Assembly (NCBI GenBank): GCA_964489425.1
Contig: CAZAYP010000003.1
Span: forward strand, 120,480-184,479
Source: CAZAYP01 sp964489425 [NCBI: uncultured Verrucomicrobiota bacterium]
GTDB taxonomy: Bacteria > Verrucomicrobiota > Kiritimatiellia > RZYC01
Direction of reading: 5' to 3'
Length of the DNA: 64,000 nt
This document shows positions 9,401 through 19,345 of this stretch, in pieces. The number at the start of each line of letters is the position of its first letter. Positions within the stretch are counted from its first letter, which is position 1. A program made the position numbers and the translations under genes. The notes beneath the pieces are model-generated. The model had not been told where the DNA came from. It searched no databases and saw only the letters and a program-made list of their open reading frames with translations.

Positions 9401-10026
9401 AACTCGACAAGGCGCGGTTCAACTTCCTGACCTCGCTGCTGCGCCTGCGCCAGATCTGCTGCCACCCGGCGCTGGTCAAGGAAGGCGAAAAAGACAGCGC
9501 CAAGCTGGACGCGCTGCAGGAATTGCTGGAACCCCTGATGGAAGAAGGCCACAAGGTGCTGGTGTTCAGCCAGTTTGTGACCCTGATCCGCCTGCTGGAA
9601 CGAATGATGAAACAGAACGAATGGAACTATTTCACCCTCACCGGCGAGACCGAGAACCGCGGGCCGCTGGTCGCGTCGTTCCAGGCCCACCCGGGTGCAG
9701 CCGTGTTCCTGATCAGTCTCAAGGCCGGCGGCTTCGGCTTGAACCTGACCGCCGCCAGCTACGTGGTGATCTGCGATCCCTGGTGGAACCCGGCCGTGGA
9801 AAACCAGGCCATTGACCGCACCCATCGCATCGGGCAGGCGCGCCACGTGATGGCCTACCGCCTGCTGATGAAAAACACCATCGAGGAAAAAATCCGCCAG
9901 CTGCAAAAGACCAAGAGCGCGCTCGCCCAGGACGTCCTGGGCGAGGAGCAGTTTGCCCAGGCGCTGACCCTCGATGATTTCCGGTTCCTGCTGGCGGACG
10001 AGCCCGAACCCGCGGGCCCGACCTGA
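6439..10026 (+). CDS. SNF2-family DEAD/DEAH-like helicase with SWIM zinc finger
   Basis: ATP-dependent DNA translocase of 1195 aa. A SWIM zinc finger lies near residues 80-94 (CTCPVGFDCKH, CxC...CxH). The central ~550 residues are a less conserved SNF2-associated region. The SNF2 ATPase core has Walker A DDMGLGKT (Lys764), a Walker B variant ILDEGQCIKNPNS (Asp856; DEGQ instead of DEAH) and LTGTPIENRL. The C-terminal helicase lobe has VLVFSQFVTLI (~1040) and QAIDRTHRIGQ (~1123). This layout matches bacterial SNF2 proteins thought to remodel protein-DNA complexes during repair or transcription. It overlaps the preceding gene by 4 bp. The start is fixed by that overlap, although the frame is open further upstream. 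Confidence 0.93.
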   Translation: MKSHPPKLEVLPPSPEQKLREYWSAMVPQVRERGHAYYVGGRVTAISRLSGMENNFLIEVRGSHVYQVDLGTDEYGWDAGCTCPVGFDCKHICAAVEAVLDHPEWLGGTVTAEPPQSSLEQTLAERHGRKLKREERQQIQQLLHVHAQYQRSGYFSVYELMRGDNRYANPHMPHDFVHPPKDAGVVDFWNCLAYQFRKTRYPMPDFMLPLEDPARAEQLLATERRRLVIQAWQQAIAHSAGEHTSPEQAAASGFDFRLRWTKEGMTHEVKMPGQAEFKLLKPTPLKSIMQDYENGRVWPVPEATGVFLAARQRWAYGRHFQAEAGTVSFAQTLRFLALTPAGRERMVNGAGQPFAWAEAPLRWKLTEAAHPEGDHVLELTTPDGATVKDLWTVLPSKPPLYITSTTMYPGPMPLGPVKVRHDHHHYYDGADELKVAPAARIEIPGPAVDSAAGAQFLNQLGVGLPRQLESRIEKVPLKLTVKAQHDRSFGMGHDCVFFDIRARDNRDRTWLAWGQGGWYQAHDAAAAKAAKSQRIPVLDRSRLADPATVLLPLDLKWNTYVERWYLRVTRKFPERLNDWLTNLPPDVDVVLDKELAPFRAPAVAASVRLDCQAVEGIDWFDLRVVVNVTDTELTKEEIKVLLDAHGQFVHLDGKGWRRMTLDIPPEDDAKLARLGLRADDLSSEPQRLHALQLADPAAEKFLSEQQWAAVRERASQITTEVAPPVPAGIRAELRHYQVAGYHFLAYLAENAFGGILADDMGLGKTLQALTWLTWLRARAEAAGPSLVVCPKSVMDTWQAESAHFAPDLKVTVWRGTEAEAFRAEATAADLIVINYAQLRALAPAIHAQPWLAVILDEGQCIKNPNSLTARAARDVQARHRLILTGTPIENRLLDLWSLMSFAMPGILGPRNRFAGHYDKAGDPLARQRLAARVRPFLLRRTKDQVAPELPPRTEEDLVCEMTPTQNLLYRAELKHAQQMLLGVQSQRELDKARFNFLTSLLRLRQICCHPALVKEGEKDSAKLDALQELLEPLMEEGHKVLVFSQFVTLIRLLERMMKQNEWNYFTLTGETENRGPLVASFQAHPGAAVFLISLKAGGFGLNLTAASYVVICDPWWNPAVENQAIDRTHRIGQARHVMAYRLLMKNTIEEKIRQLQKTKSALAQDVLGEEQFAQALTLDDFRFLLADEPEPAGPT

Positions 10027-10051
10027 GCCGGAAGCGCGCCGCCGCGCCGGC

Positions 10052-10080
10052 TTGCCAAAACCGTCCGCCGGGGGTAGTCT
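10052..10080 (+). promoter_or_regulatory. Candidate sigma-70 promoter of secA
   Basis: TTGCCA (10052-10057) and TAGTCT (10075-10080) are separated by 17 bp and lie about 40 bp before the secA start. The -35 box matches consensus at 5 of 6 positions; the -10 box is weak. Confidence 0.4.
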
Positions 10081-10121
10081 GGATGCCGATTGTGTTTTCT
10101 TATCCATGGTAGGGAACTGAT

Positions 10122-13100
10122 ATGCAATGGCTCTTGAAAAAATTTCTAGGCACGAAAAACGAGCGCGACCTTAAGCGCCTGCGGCCCCTGGTGGCGCGCA
10201 TCAACGCGCTGGAGACCGAATACCAGCAGCTTTCCGAGGAGGCGCTCAAGGCCAAGACCGCGGAGTTCAAGGCGCGGGTCGCCAAGGGCGAAACCGTGGA
10301 CGACCTGCTGTGCGAGGCGTTTGCCGTGGTCAAAAATGCCTGCCGCCGCCTGGTGGGCCACGAGATCGATGTGTGCGGCCTCAAGTTCAACTGGGACATG
10401 GTGCCCTTCGACTGCCAGTTGATCGGCGGCATGGTGCTGCACCAGGGCAAGATTGCGGAGATGCAGACCGGCGAGGGCAAAACCCTGGTCGCCACCCTGC
10501 CGGTCTACCTCAACGCCCTCACCGGCAACAACGTCCACGTGGTGACGGTCAACGACTACCTCGCCCGGCGCGACGCCGCCTGGATGGGCGCGGTGTACAC
10601 CTATCTCGGCCTGACCGTGGGCTGCATCCAGAACTCGATGAACCCGGGCCAACGCCGCCAGGAATACGCCAAGGACATCACCTACGGCACCAACAGCGAG
10701 TTCGGGTTCGATTACCTGCGCGACATGGGCATGGCCATGCGGCCCGAGGAGATGGTGCAGCGCGGCTATTTCTATGCCATCATCGACGAAATCGACAGCA
10801 TCCTGATCGACGAGGCGCGCACGCCGCTGATCATCTCCGGCCCGGCGCCCTACTCCTCGCACCAGTACGCGGAGCTCAAGCCCGGGGTCGAGCGCCTGAT
10901 CAAGCGCCAGCGCGACACGTGCAACAAGGTGATGCAGGAGGCCAAGGACCTGCTGGACAAGAACGAGATCGAGGAAGCCCAGCGCCTCCTGTACCAAGTG
11001 CACCAGGGCATGCCCAAGAACAAGCAGTTCCTGCACCTGATGGAAGAGCCGGCCGTCCGCAAGCTCTTCGAGAAAATCTCCGACGGCATGCTGACCGAGA
11101 TGCGCAAAGAAGAGGCCCGCGCCTTGCGCGAAGAGCTGTTCTTCACCATCGACGAAAAAGGGCACGACGCCAACCTGACCGAGAAGGGGTGCGAGGCGTT
11201 GAGCCCCAATGACCCCAACGCCTATGTCCTGCCCGACCTCGTCACCGCCCTGGCGGTCCTCGACGGGGACACGCAGCTGACCGAAGAGGACAAGTTCAAG
11301 CAGCGCCAGAAGCTGCAGGACGAGCACTCGGTGAAGAGCGAACGCATCCACAACGTGGACCAGTTGATCCGCGCGTACTCCATCTACGAGAAGGATGTCG
11401 AATACGTTGTCCAGGACAACCAGGTGATCATCGTGGATGAGTTCACCGGCCGCCTCATGCCCGGCCGCCGCTGGAGCGATGGGCTGCACCAGGCGGTCGA
11501 AGCCAAGGAAGGCGTGACCATCGAGCGCGAGACCCAGACCCTGGCCACGATCACCATCCAGAACTACTTCCGCATGTACGACAAGCTCGCCGGCATGACC
11601 GGCACCGCCGAAACCGAGGCCGATGAGTTTCACCAGATCTATGGCCTGGAAGTCATGGTCATCCCCACCAACCGGCCGGTGCGGCGGATTGACTTCAACG
11701 ACCAGATCTACAAGACCCAGCGCGAAAAATACAGCGCCTTGATGAAGGACATCACGGACTGCGTTGAGCGCAAGCAGCCGGTGCTGGTGGGCACGGTATC
11801 GGTGGAAACCTCGGAGCTGATCAGCCGCATGCTGCGGCGCATCAACATCATCCACAACGTGCTCAACGCCAAGAACCACGAGCGCGAGGCCGAGATCGTC
11901 ATGCGCGCGGGCCAGCCGGGCGCGGTGACCATCGCCACCAACATGGCCGGACGCGGCACGGACATCAAGCTGGGCGAAGGCGTCGTGTACCTGCCCCGCG
12001 ACGTGATCCAGTCCCGGACACCGCTGGACGCCAAGTACGAATCCGCCACCCTGCGCAAGCTGCTCAGCGAGAAACCCTGCGGCTTGCACGTCATCGGCAC
12101 GGAGCGCCACGAGTCCCGCCGCATCGACCGCCAGCTGCGCGGCCGCTGCGCCCGCCAGGGCGATCCCGGGTCCTCCTGTTTCTACGTGTCGCTCGAGGAC
12201 GATCTCATGCGCCTGTTCGGGTCCGAGCGCGTTGCCGGCATCATGAGCCGGCTGGGCCTGCAGGAAGGCGAAGTGCTGGAACACCGCTGGCTCAACCGCT
12301 CGATCGAGACCGCCCAGCGCCGCGTGGAGCAGCAGAACTTCTCCATCCGCAAGCGGACCCTGGAATACGACGACGTGATGAACAAGCAGCGCGAAGTCAT
12401 CTACGGGTTCCGCAGCGAAGTCGTCGCCGCCGCCGACCCCCGCGGGCACCTGTACGCGGTGGTGGACGACGTGGTCACCGAGCGCGCCGAGGCGGCCGTG
12501 GACCCGGAAGACCCGGCGGCCCTGCCGGCGTTCGTAGAGTGGGCCAATTCCACCTTTCCGTTGGGCCTCAAAATCGAAAGCCTGGTCGAATGCCGCGAGG
12601 ACGCCGTCAAGCTGGCGGAAGTCGTGGTGGCGCGGATCAAGCAGGCTTACGAGCTGAAAACCAAGTTCGAGCGCCAGGCCGCCGTGCCGTTCATGGAGCG
12701 GTTCCTGATGCTGCAAGCCATTGACTCGCACTGGCAGGACTACCTGCGCAGCATGGACACCTTGCGCCAGGGCGTGGGCCTGCGCGCCTACGGCCAGCGC
12801 GACCCGCTGGTGGAGTACAAGCACGAGGCCTTCGACATGTTCGCCAGCCTCATGGAACGGATCAAGGGCGACGTGGTCACCCGCATGTTCCGCTCGGCCA
12901 CCTCGGCCGAGTCGATGCGCTCGTTCATGATGTCCCTGCCCCAGATGTACGTGCACAACGAGCCCGGAGCCTTTGCCGGCCGCCGGCCCCCCACCGGCCA
13001 TGACCCGGTGGCGGCGGGCGAGCGGTCCGCGCCCGGGGCCGAGGCGGCCATGCAAGCCGCCCTGCACAGCAAGCCCGTGCCGGTCAAGCGCGACGTGCCC

Positions 13101-13172
13101 AAGGTCGGCCGCAACGACGACTGCCCGTGCGGCAGCGGCAAGAAATACAAGAAGTGCTGCGGCGCGACGTGA
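10122..13172 (+). CDS. secA: Preprotein translocase ATPase SecA
   Basis: SecA drives export of unfolded preproteins through SecYEG at the inner membrane. The 1016-aa protein has Walker [12 protein letters not shown] (Lys120), the helicase/preprotein-binding landmarks [10 protein letters not shown] and [58 protein letters not shown], and [12 protein letters not shown]. It ends with the zinc-binding SecB/lipid contact motif [16 protein letters not shown]. It is longer than the ~900-aa E. coli form because of a lysine/glutamate-rich insertion around residues 250-370, as in Bacteroidota and PVC SecA proteins. TAGGGAAC precedes the ATG. With several giant secreted proteins nearby, Sec export is clearly important here. 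Confidence 0.98.
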   Translation: MQWLLKKFLGTKNERDLKRLRPLVARINALETEYQQLSEEALKAKTAEFKARVAKGETVDDLLCEAFAVVKNACRRLVGHEIDVCGLKFNWDMVPFDCQLIGGMVLHQGKIAEMQTGEGKTLVATLPVYLNALTGNNVHVVTVNDYLARRDAAWMGAVYTYLGLTVGCIQNSMNPGQRRQEYAKDITYGTNSEFGFDYLRDMGMAMRPEEMVQRGYFYAIIDEIDSILIDEARTPLIISGPAPYSSHQYAELKPGVERLIKRQRDTCNKVMQEAKDLLDKNEIEEAQRLLYQVHQGMPKNKQFLHLMEEPAVRKLFEKISDGMLTEMRKEEARALREELFFTIDEKGHDANLTEKGCEALSPNDPNAYVLPDLVTALAVLDGDTQLTEEDKFKQRQKLQDEHSVKSERIHNVDQLIRAYSIYEKDVEYVVQDNQVIIVDEFTGRLMPGRRWSDGLHQAVEAKEGVTIERETQTLATITIQNYFRMYDKLAGMTGTAETEADEFHQIYGLEVMVIPTNRPVRRIDFNDQIYKTQREKYSALMKDITDCVERKQPVLVGTVSVETSELISRMLRRINIIHNVLNAKNHEREAEIVMRAGQPGAVTIATNMAGRGTDIKLGEGVVYLPRDVIQSRTPLDAKYESATLRKLLSEKPCGLHVIGTERHESRRIDRQLRGRCARQGDPGSSCFYVSLEDDLMRLFGSERVAGIMSRLGLQEGEVLEHRWLNRSIETAQRRVEQQNFSIRKRTLEYDDVMNKQREVIYGFRSEVVAAADPRGHLYAVVDDVVTERAEAAVDPEDPAALPAFVEWANSTFPLGLKIESLVECREDAVKLAEVVVARIKQAYELKTKFERQAAVPFMERFLMLQAIDSHWQDYLRSMDTLRQGVGLRAYGQRDPLVEYKHEAFDMFASLMERIKGDVVTRMFRSATSAESMRSFMMSLPQMYVHNEPGAFAGRRPPTGHDPVAAGERSAPGAEAAMQAALHSKPVPVKRDVPKVGRNDDCPCGSGKKYKKCCGAT

Positions 13173-13265
13173 TCCCCCCGGGATGGCCCGGGCGGCCCCG
13201 GGCAAGCCAGCCATCCGCCGGGCCAGGAGCGGCAGAAATCGACATCGCGCCCAGGGAGAACCAGC

Positions 13266-14336
13266 ATGCTCTATCTATCCGCCGCCGAACGCAAAGAATG
13301 GGCTGATTACGGCCGGGAAATCAGCCGCCGGGGGTTGGCGCCCGCGGCTTTTGATGCCGCGGTACGGCCCAACCTGCGGCCCATGTTCATGTTTTATGCC
13401 GGGGCGCTACTGGGCGCCATGGGCCGGACGGACCTGGCGCAGCGCTGGTTCCATGCCGGCGCGGAAATCGAGAGCGACCGCCTGTTTTCCAACCTGTTCA
13501 TGGTCGGGTTCCTGGAGCGCCAGCAGGGGCGGTTCGCCATGCCGGCCGTGGCTTTTGAAGACCCGCGGCCGTTTGTCCACTTTGCCGGCGTGCCCCTGGT
13601 GCGCGCGGCGCGCCAGCAGTTCCTGGGCACCGCCACGGACTCGCTGCCCGTGTTCCGCCAACCGGTCCGCCTGGCGGACATCGGCTGCGGCAACGGCGCG
13701 CTGGCCGTGCAGTTGCTGCAGCACCTGCAAGCCGCCGGCAAGCTGGACGCCGTGGGCGAGATCCTGCTGGTGGACCCGTCGCCCGCCATGCTGGATCTCG
13801 CCCATGAAACCGTGGCCGCCGCCTTTCCGGAGCAGGTCATCCGCCGGCTGTGCCACCGCATCGAGGACGTGTCCGCGGCCATCACCGAGCGCTACGACGT
13901 GGCGCTGATGTCGCTGGCCTACCACCACATGCCATGGGAGAAAAAGCGGGCGCACTTGCGGCGGTTGCGCGATCGGCTGGACCACGTGCTGGTGTTCGAG
14001 CTGCACGGCGATCACGACACGCCGGAGCGCGGGTCCCCGGAGCTGGCGGTCTCGGTGTACCAATCCTACGGCCGCATCATCGACGCGGTGTTCCGCCACG
14101 ACGCGCCGGTCGCGGTCGCCCAGTCCTGCGTGGACCGGTTCCTGCTGACCGAGGTGATCTCGCTGCTGACCCAGCCGCGCGGGACGCGCACCGATTACCA
14201 CATGACCCGCGGCCAATGGCACGCCCTGCTGGCCGAGGCACTGGGGGCCGGGTTTGGCTGCCAATGCGATGCCACGGCGTACGCCGATGAGCACCTTGAC
14301 CTGTTTACCCTGCACTATGCCCGGGCGTCCGCGTAA
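13266..14336 (+). CDS. Class I SAM-dependent methyltransferase
   Basis: Cytoplasmic methyltransferase of 356 aa. The first ~125 residues form a helical region of unknown role. The Rossmann-type core follows, with motif I LADIGCGNGALAVQLL (around residue 138), motif II ILLVDPSPAMLDLA, and the motif IV region YDVALMSLAYHHMPW. GGGAGA lies 8 bp before the ATG. The substrate cannot be told. The 3' end overlaps the end of the convergent nitroreductase gene by 22 bp (14315-14336). It is 93 bp downstream of secA and could be read from the secA promoter. Confidence 0.85.
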   Translation: MLYLSAAERKEWADYGREISRRGLAPAAFDAAVRPNLRPMFMFYAGALLGAMGRTDLAQRWFHAGAEIESDRLFSNLFMVGFLERQQGRFAMPAVAFEDPRPFVHFAGVPLVRAARQQFLGTATDSLPVFRQPVRLADIGCGNGALAVQLLQHLQAAGKLDAVGEILLVDPSPAMLDLAHETVAAAFPEQVIRRLCHRIEDVSAAITERYDVALMSLAYHHMPWEKKRAHLRRLRDRLDHVLVFELHGDHDTPERGSPELAVSVYQSYGRIIDAVFRHDAPVAVAQSCVDRFLLTEVISLLTQPRGTRTDYHMTRGQWHALLAEALGAGFGCQCDATAYADEHLDLFTLHYARASA

Positions 14337-14863
14337 ACGCGGATCTCGTCCAGCGCCTTGCGGGTCTTGGGCCGGATCGTCTCCTCGGCCGGGTACCCGA
14401 GGCTGAACAGCAGCGGAACCCGCGCTGCACGCGGGAGGCGCAGCGCCTTGCGCACCGCCCGTTCGTCGAACCAGCCGAGCCAGCACACGCCCAGGCCCAG
14501 TTCCGCGGCCTGCAAGTCCAGCAGGGTCCCGGCAATGCCGATATCCACCAGGCTGTAGCGCACATCGCGCAGCCACCCGCCCACGCGCGCCGCGGCGCCG
14601 GAGCCCGCGTCGACGACCGCAACGAGCACCGGCGCGGTGACGGCGAACTGGTTCATGCTGTACCTGCCGGCGAACGCCGATGCGGCCAACAGGCCGCGCC
14701 CCGGATCCCGGTCGGCCACGACAAACCGCCACGGCTGGGAGTTGCAGGCCGAGGGCGCCAGGCGGGCGGCATCCAGGCACTGGTCGATCAAGCCGCGCGG
14801 TACCGGGCGATCCGCATAGCGGCGGCAGCTCTGGCGGCGGGCAATCAATTCATGCAGGGTCAT
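14315..14863 (-). CDS. Nitroreductase-family flavoprotein
   Basis: FMN-dependent, nitroreductase-fold oxidoreductase of 182 aa. I chose the ATG at 14863 (MTLHELIARRQSCRRYADRP), which has GGGAG upstream; a start at 14932 would add residues unlike the family. Landmarks are RRQSCRRYADRPVP (FMN phosphate contact), ARLAPSACNSQPWRFVV, GIAGTLLDLQAAELGLGVCWLGWF and SLGYPAEE. The physiological substrate is unknown. It lies downstream of the membrane-protein gene ending at 14945 and may be the last gene of the set that begins with the dUTPase-like gene. Confidence 0.9.
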   Translation of the reverse strand: MTLHELIARRQSCRRYADRPVPRGLIDQCLDAARLAPSACNSQPWRFVVADRDPGRGLLAASAFAGRYSMNQFAVTAPVLVAVVDAGSGAAARVGGWLRDVRYSLVDIGIAGTLLDLQAAELGLGVCWLGWFDERAVRKALRLPRAARVPLLFSLGYPAEETIRPKTRKALDEIRVYADARA

Positions 14864-14944
14864 GGGCGGCTCCCGGTCGGGGTAATTCATCCAGGCTGGG
14901 CAAGCCCAGCTTGCGGCTGGTGTTGCGCACATGCGACCGCATGC

Positions 14945-15661
14945 TCAGTAGTCCGCCGGGGCAATCGGCCGCTGCGGCGCCGGCGGCGTGGCCGGCCGGG
15001 TACCCGGGCGCCGCAAGTGGCGGATCGGCAGGCTCAGGCACCCCAGGCAGACCAGGACAAAGCCCATCCAGGTGACGACGATCACCGGATCGTAATTCTG
15101 ATCCGGCGTTTTTACGGTGGACGGATTGAACGAGATCAGGCTGAGGGTGAGAAACAGCGCCACCAGGATAATCAGCCCGAAAAACAACAGCTCGTTGATG
15201 ACCAGGCTGCGCTGCGTGTTGCACACCAGGTGCCACTCGCGCGCCAGCCCCTTGATGGGGATGAGCGCGATGATCGCAATGACCGTGGCATGGATGGCCG
15301 GGCCGGCCGGGTAGCCGTTTTGCACCACCGTCAGCCACAGCAGGACACCGAGAATCACCGCGAAGCCATTCCAGGCGACGAACATGAGCGCCGGGAACCA
15401 ACGTGCCGAGTTGGCCGCCAGGCGCCTGGCCCAGGGCGTGCGCAGCGCGGGCTCCTGGTGCAGGCGGTAGCTGCCCCACAGGATCAGCTGCAGGCCGGCG
15501 CTCAGGCCCAGGGCGCACCATAGCCCCGGCCCCGCGCCCTGCGCCGTGAACAGGATCATCAGCAGCGCGAACACCATCGGCACCAGGCCCAGGCCGGCAA
15601 AGTAGCAGTAGTGCACGCGGCACTCCTTGCGGTCGGCATGGTATAGCGGGAAAAACTTCAC
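14945..15661 (-). CDS. Six-helix integral membrane protein, unknown function
   Basis: Not recognised as a named family. I chose the GTG at 15661 (VKFFPLYHADRKECRVHYCYF), which overlaps the TGA of the dUTPase-like gene as GTGA and so is probably coupled to it; longer reading back to 15871 gives Arg/Gly-rich, non-protein-like sequence. The 238-aa product has about six hydrophobic helices: FAGLGLVPMVFALLMILF, LWCALGLSAGLQLILW, FPALMFVAWNGFAVILGVLL, HATVIAIIALIPI, LLFFGLIILVALFLTLSLI and VIVVTWMGFVLVCLGCLSL. A short Pro/Arg-rich tail follows. An alternative start is the ATG inside the first helix. Confidence 0.72.
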   Translation of the reverse strand: MKFFPLYHADRKECRVHYCYFAGLGLVPMVFALLMILFTAQGAGPGLWCALGLSAGLQLILWGSYRLHQEPALRTPWARRLAANSARWFPALMFVAWNGFAVILGVLLWLTVVQNGYPAGPAIHATVIAIIALIPIKGLAREWHLVCNTQRSLVINELLFFGLIILVALFLTLSLISFNPSTVKTPDQNYDPVIVVTWMGFVLVCLGCLSLPIRHLRRPGTRPATPPAPQRPIAPADY

Positions 15662-16047
15662 GGGGTGAGGTCGCGGTTGTCGGCCTCGTCCTTGGTGGTG
15701 TAGCCGCTGTCCTGGCGGTCCAGGTTCACCTTGTTTTTCTTGGTGTACAGGGTGAAGACGTCCTGGGCGGTCATGCCGAGCACCTCGGCCAGCGAGATCA
15801 GGAAATGGAACAGGTCCACGACTTCCACCCGCGCGTTCTGCCGGTCGTACGTCTGGTACTTGGCCCACCACTTCCAGGGCACGCTGTCGGTCAGCTCGGC
15901 GAGTTCCTGGGTCATGGCGCGGCAGTAGTTCAGCACCCAGGCCTGCTCTTCGGCCTCGGCCAGGTCGCGGGGCCGGGCGCCGATCCGCGCGTTCAGTTCC
16001 TCCTGCATGGCAAACATGGTTTCCAGCATGTCTTCGTTGGGGGGCAT
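15658..16047 (-). CDS. Dimeric (MazG-like) dUTPase family protein
   Basis: All-alpha NTP pyrophosphohydrolase of the dimeric dUTPase class, 129 aa, predicted to hydrolyse dUTP to dUMP and PPi and so keep uracil out of DNA. The Mg-binding helices appear as MTQELAELTDSVPWKWW and VEVVDLFHFLISLAE, followed by LYTKKNKVNLDRQ and SGY near the C-terminus. AAAGGAAA lies directly before the ATG at 16047. The stop overlaps the GTG start of the following membrane-protein gene. The exact nucleotide specificity is inferred from the family. Confidence 0.85.
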   Translation of the reverse strand: MPPNEDMLETMFAMQEELNARIGARPRDLAEAEEQAWVLNYCRAMTQELAELTDSVPWKWWAKYQTYDRQNARVEVVDLFHFLISLAEVLGMTAQDVFTLYTKKNKVNLDRQDSGYTTKDEADNRDLTP

Positions 16048-16084
16048 GACGTTTCCTTTCGGGTGGCGGGCGGGGTCCGGAACC

Positions 16085-17641
<1,557 letters not shown>

Positions 17642-17650
17642 GGTTGTCGC

Positions 17651-17668
17651 CCGGGGCTTATGCCCCGG
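17651..17668 (-). promoter_or_regulatory. Hairpin in the leader of the NifA-type gene
   Basis: CCGGGGC and GCCCCGG pair perfectly over 7 bp around a 4-nt loop. On the minus strand the 3' arm ends 9 nt before the ATG at 17641 and covers the place where a ribosome-binding site would be. No other ribosome site is obvious, so translation may be limited by this structure. Confidence 0.4.
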
Positions 17669-17746
17669 AAATTACATTTATGTCGCAGGATACCGGCGGG
17701 CGCCAGGTTTGTCACCTCTCAAAACCACGGGCGCCGGGGTCCCGGC

Positions 17747-17776
17747 TTGCCTTGGCGCGGGCACCGCCCGTATAGT
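17747..17776 (+). promoter_or_regulatory. Candidate promoter of the AEC carrier gene
   Basis: TTGCCT (17747-17752) and TATAGT (17771-17776) are spaced by 18 bp, about 45 bp before the ATG at 17821. The TATAGT -10 box recurs before the genes starting at 38055 and 50840. Confidence 0.5.
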
Positions 17777-17820
17777 GCCGCTGGCCGTCGCGCACCGGCT
17801 TTGACGGCCGATGGAGTGCC

Positions 17821-18774
17821 ATGGGCATCGTATTCCAGATTCTGGCGATCTTGCTGCTGCTGGGCGTCGGCGCGCTGTGCCGCTGGGGCCGGCTGATCAC
17901 CGCGGAGGGCACCCGCGACCTGTCCAAGATCCTGATGAGCGTGGTGTACCCGGCGCTCATCCTGCGGTCCATCCTGGGCGCGTCCCTGGACGAGTTGCTG
18001 GCCAACTGGGAACTGCCCCTGCTGGCCATGGCCCTGGCGTTGATCGGCTACGCGCTCGGCTGGGGGGTGTTGCTGGCCCGTCGCGGCGACCCGCCGGCCA
18101 CCCGGCACGCGTTCCTCTACCACTGCCTCGTAAACAACTACCTGTTTCTGCCGCTGCCGATCGTCATGGTGTTCTTCGGCGACCAGGGGGTGGCCCTGCT
18201 GATTTTCTCGTCGCTGGGCATGGAGGTGATCATCTGGACGCTGGGCATTGCCCAGTTCGCGCGCGGCGCCAGCTGGCGGGCGCACCTGCGGATGATGCGC
18301 GCTCCGGCGCCCATGACCCTGCTGTTTTCGATCGCCCTGGTGGCCGTGCGCGACTCCGGGTGGCTGCCGATCGATTTCAACCATCCGGCGCCGTTCCTGC
18401 GCCACATGCTGACTACCGGGACCTTCCTCCTCACGGCCATCGGCCAGGCCACGGTCATCCTGGGGTTCCTGGTTGGCGGCAGCCGGCTCGCCCAACTGCA
18501 CCCGCGCCAGCTCAACCACGCGCTGGGCTGGATCGTGGCCGGCATCCGCCTGGTTGCCGTGCCGGCGCTGATGTGGTGCCTGCTGCGGTTGCTCCCGCTG
18601 GACGCCACGGCACGGGGAGTCTTCCTCGTCGTCGCCACCATGCCGGCAGCCATCAACAGCGTGGTCATGAGCGAGCGCTATGGCGGCGACACCGACTTCA
18701 TGGCCGGCAGCATGCTGCTGACCCACCTGCTGGCCCTGGCCACCATCCCGTTTTTTCTGTCCCTGTTTCTGTGA
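17821..18774 (+). CDS. AEC-family transporter (auxin efflux carrier type)
   Basis: Integral membrane carrier of 317 aa with about ten hydrophobic helices in two sets of five, typical of the AEC family (malate, malonate and other organic acid exporters in bacteria). Characteristic segments are GRLITAEGTRDLSKILMSVVYPALILRSI near the N-terminus, a Asn/Pro-containing helix break (YHCLVNNYLFLPLPIVMVFF), and a C-terminal block with MPAAINSVVMSERYGGD. The substrate cannot be read from the sequence. It is divergent from the sigma-54 activator, which might regulate it; no convincing -24/-12 promoter was found in between. Confidence 0.88.
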   Translation: MGIVFQILAILLLLGVGALCRWGRLITAEGTRDLSKILMSVVYPALILRSILGASLDELLANWELPLLAMALALIGYALGWGVLLARRGDPPATRHAFLYHCLVNNYLFLPLPIVMVFFGDQGVALLIFSSLGMEVIIWTLGIAQFARGASWRAHLRMMRAPAPMTLLFSIALVAVRDSGWLPIDFNHPAPFLRHMLTTGTFLLTAIGQATVILGFLVGGSRLAQLHPRQLNHALGWIVAGIRLVAVPALMWCLLRLLPLDATARGVFLVVATMPAAINSVVMSERYGGDTDFMAGSMLLTHLLALATIPFFLSLFL

Positions 18775-18956
18775 GAATCCATCGCGCATGGTACGGGATC
18801 TGCTCTATATGTAGCGGTGACAGGAAAAATGAACACAAGCGGCATAAAGGGTCGGGCAACAGGGCAGAAACTTCCTGCCCAAGGCAACGCGGATGGCAGT
18901 TCCTGCCGGACCAAGCCGCAAACCCGACATGAATTCTTGATTGTGAGGATGGCGCC

Positions 18957-19304
18957 ATGAATCCAGTGGAACAACGAATCAGCGAAATATCCGGGGCCCA
19001 GGCGATAGAAGCCCGCCAGGCGCCGCCGCCCCTACCAGCCCCGGCCAAAGGCGCGGCCGCCGGGTCGTTCAACGACATTTTGGTCAAAATGGTCAGCGAT
19101 GTCCACGCCATGCAACGCAATGCAACCGAGTCCCTCAACAACCTGGAATCCATCAAGCCGGCCGGGCCGGAGGATATCAATGTCCAAATGGAGCAGGCGG
19201 ACCGGGCGTACGAGATCATGATGAAAATCCGGCACAAGCTGACAGACGCCTACGGCCATATCGCCGGGCAATCGCCTGCCCCCAAGGGGCCCAAGGCGGG
19301 GTGA
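18957..19304 (+). CDS. FliE-like (basal-body / type III inner-rod-like) small protein
   Basis: Protein of 115 aa. Its second half, VQMEQADRAYEIMMKIRHKLTDAYGHI, fits the FliE pattern (..A..sl..vqVRNKLv.AYqEi) that links the MS ring to the flagellar rod, or related type III inner-rod proteins. SFNDILVKMVSDVHAMQ also matches the FliE midsection. The usual final MxMQV is replaced by a Pro/Lys-rich tail (AGQSPAPKGPKAG). The N-terminus VEQRISEISGAQA also loosely resembles a double-glycine leader (Ile at -4 and -7, Gly-Ala at -2/-1). No other flagellar or secretion-ring gene is in view, so it is an orphan beside a C39-type exporter operon. GAGG stands upstream of the ATG. Confidence 0.65.
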   Translation: MNPVEQRISEISGAQAIEARQAPPPLPAPAKGAAAGSFNDILVKMVSDVHAMQRNATESLNNLESIKPAGPEDINVQMEQADRAYEIMMKIRHKLTDAYGHIAGQSPAPKGPKAG

Positions 19305-19345
19305 GCGGCTGACGGGTGGCCGATCATCCGTGGCCAGTGACGTGG

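Noticed and set aside
10146-13214. 1022-codon open frame opposite secA
   Set aside because: Shadow frame of secA caused by high GC; no recognisable domains.
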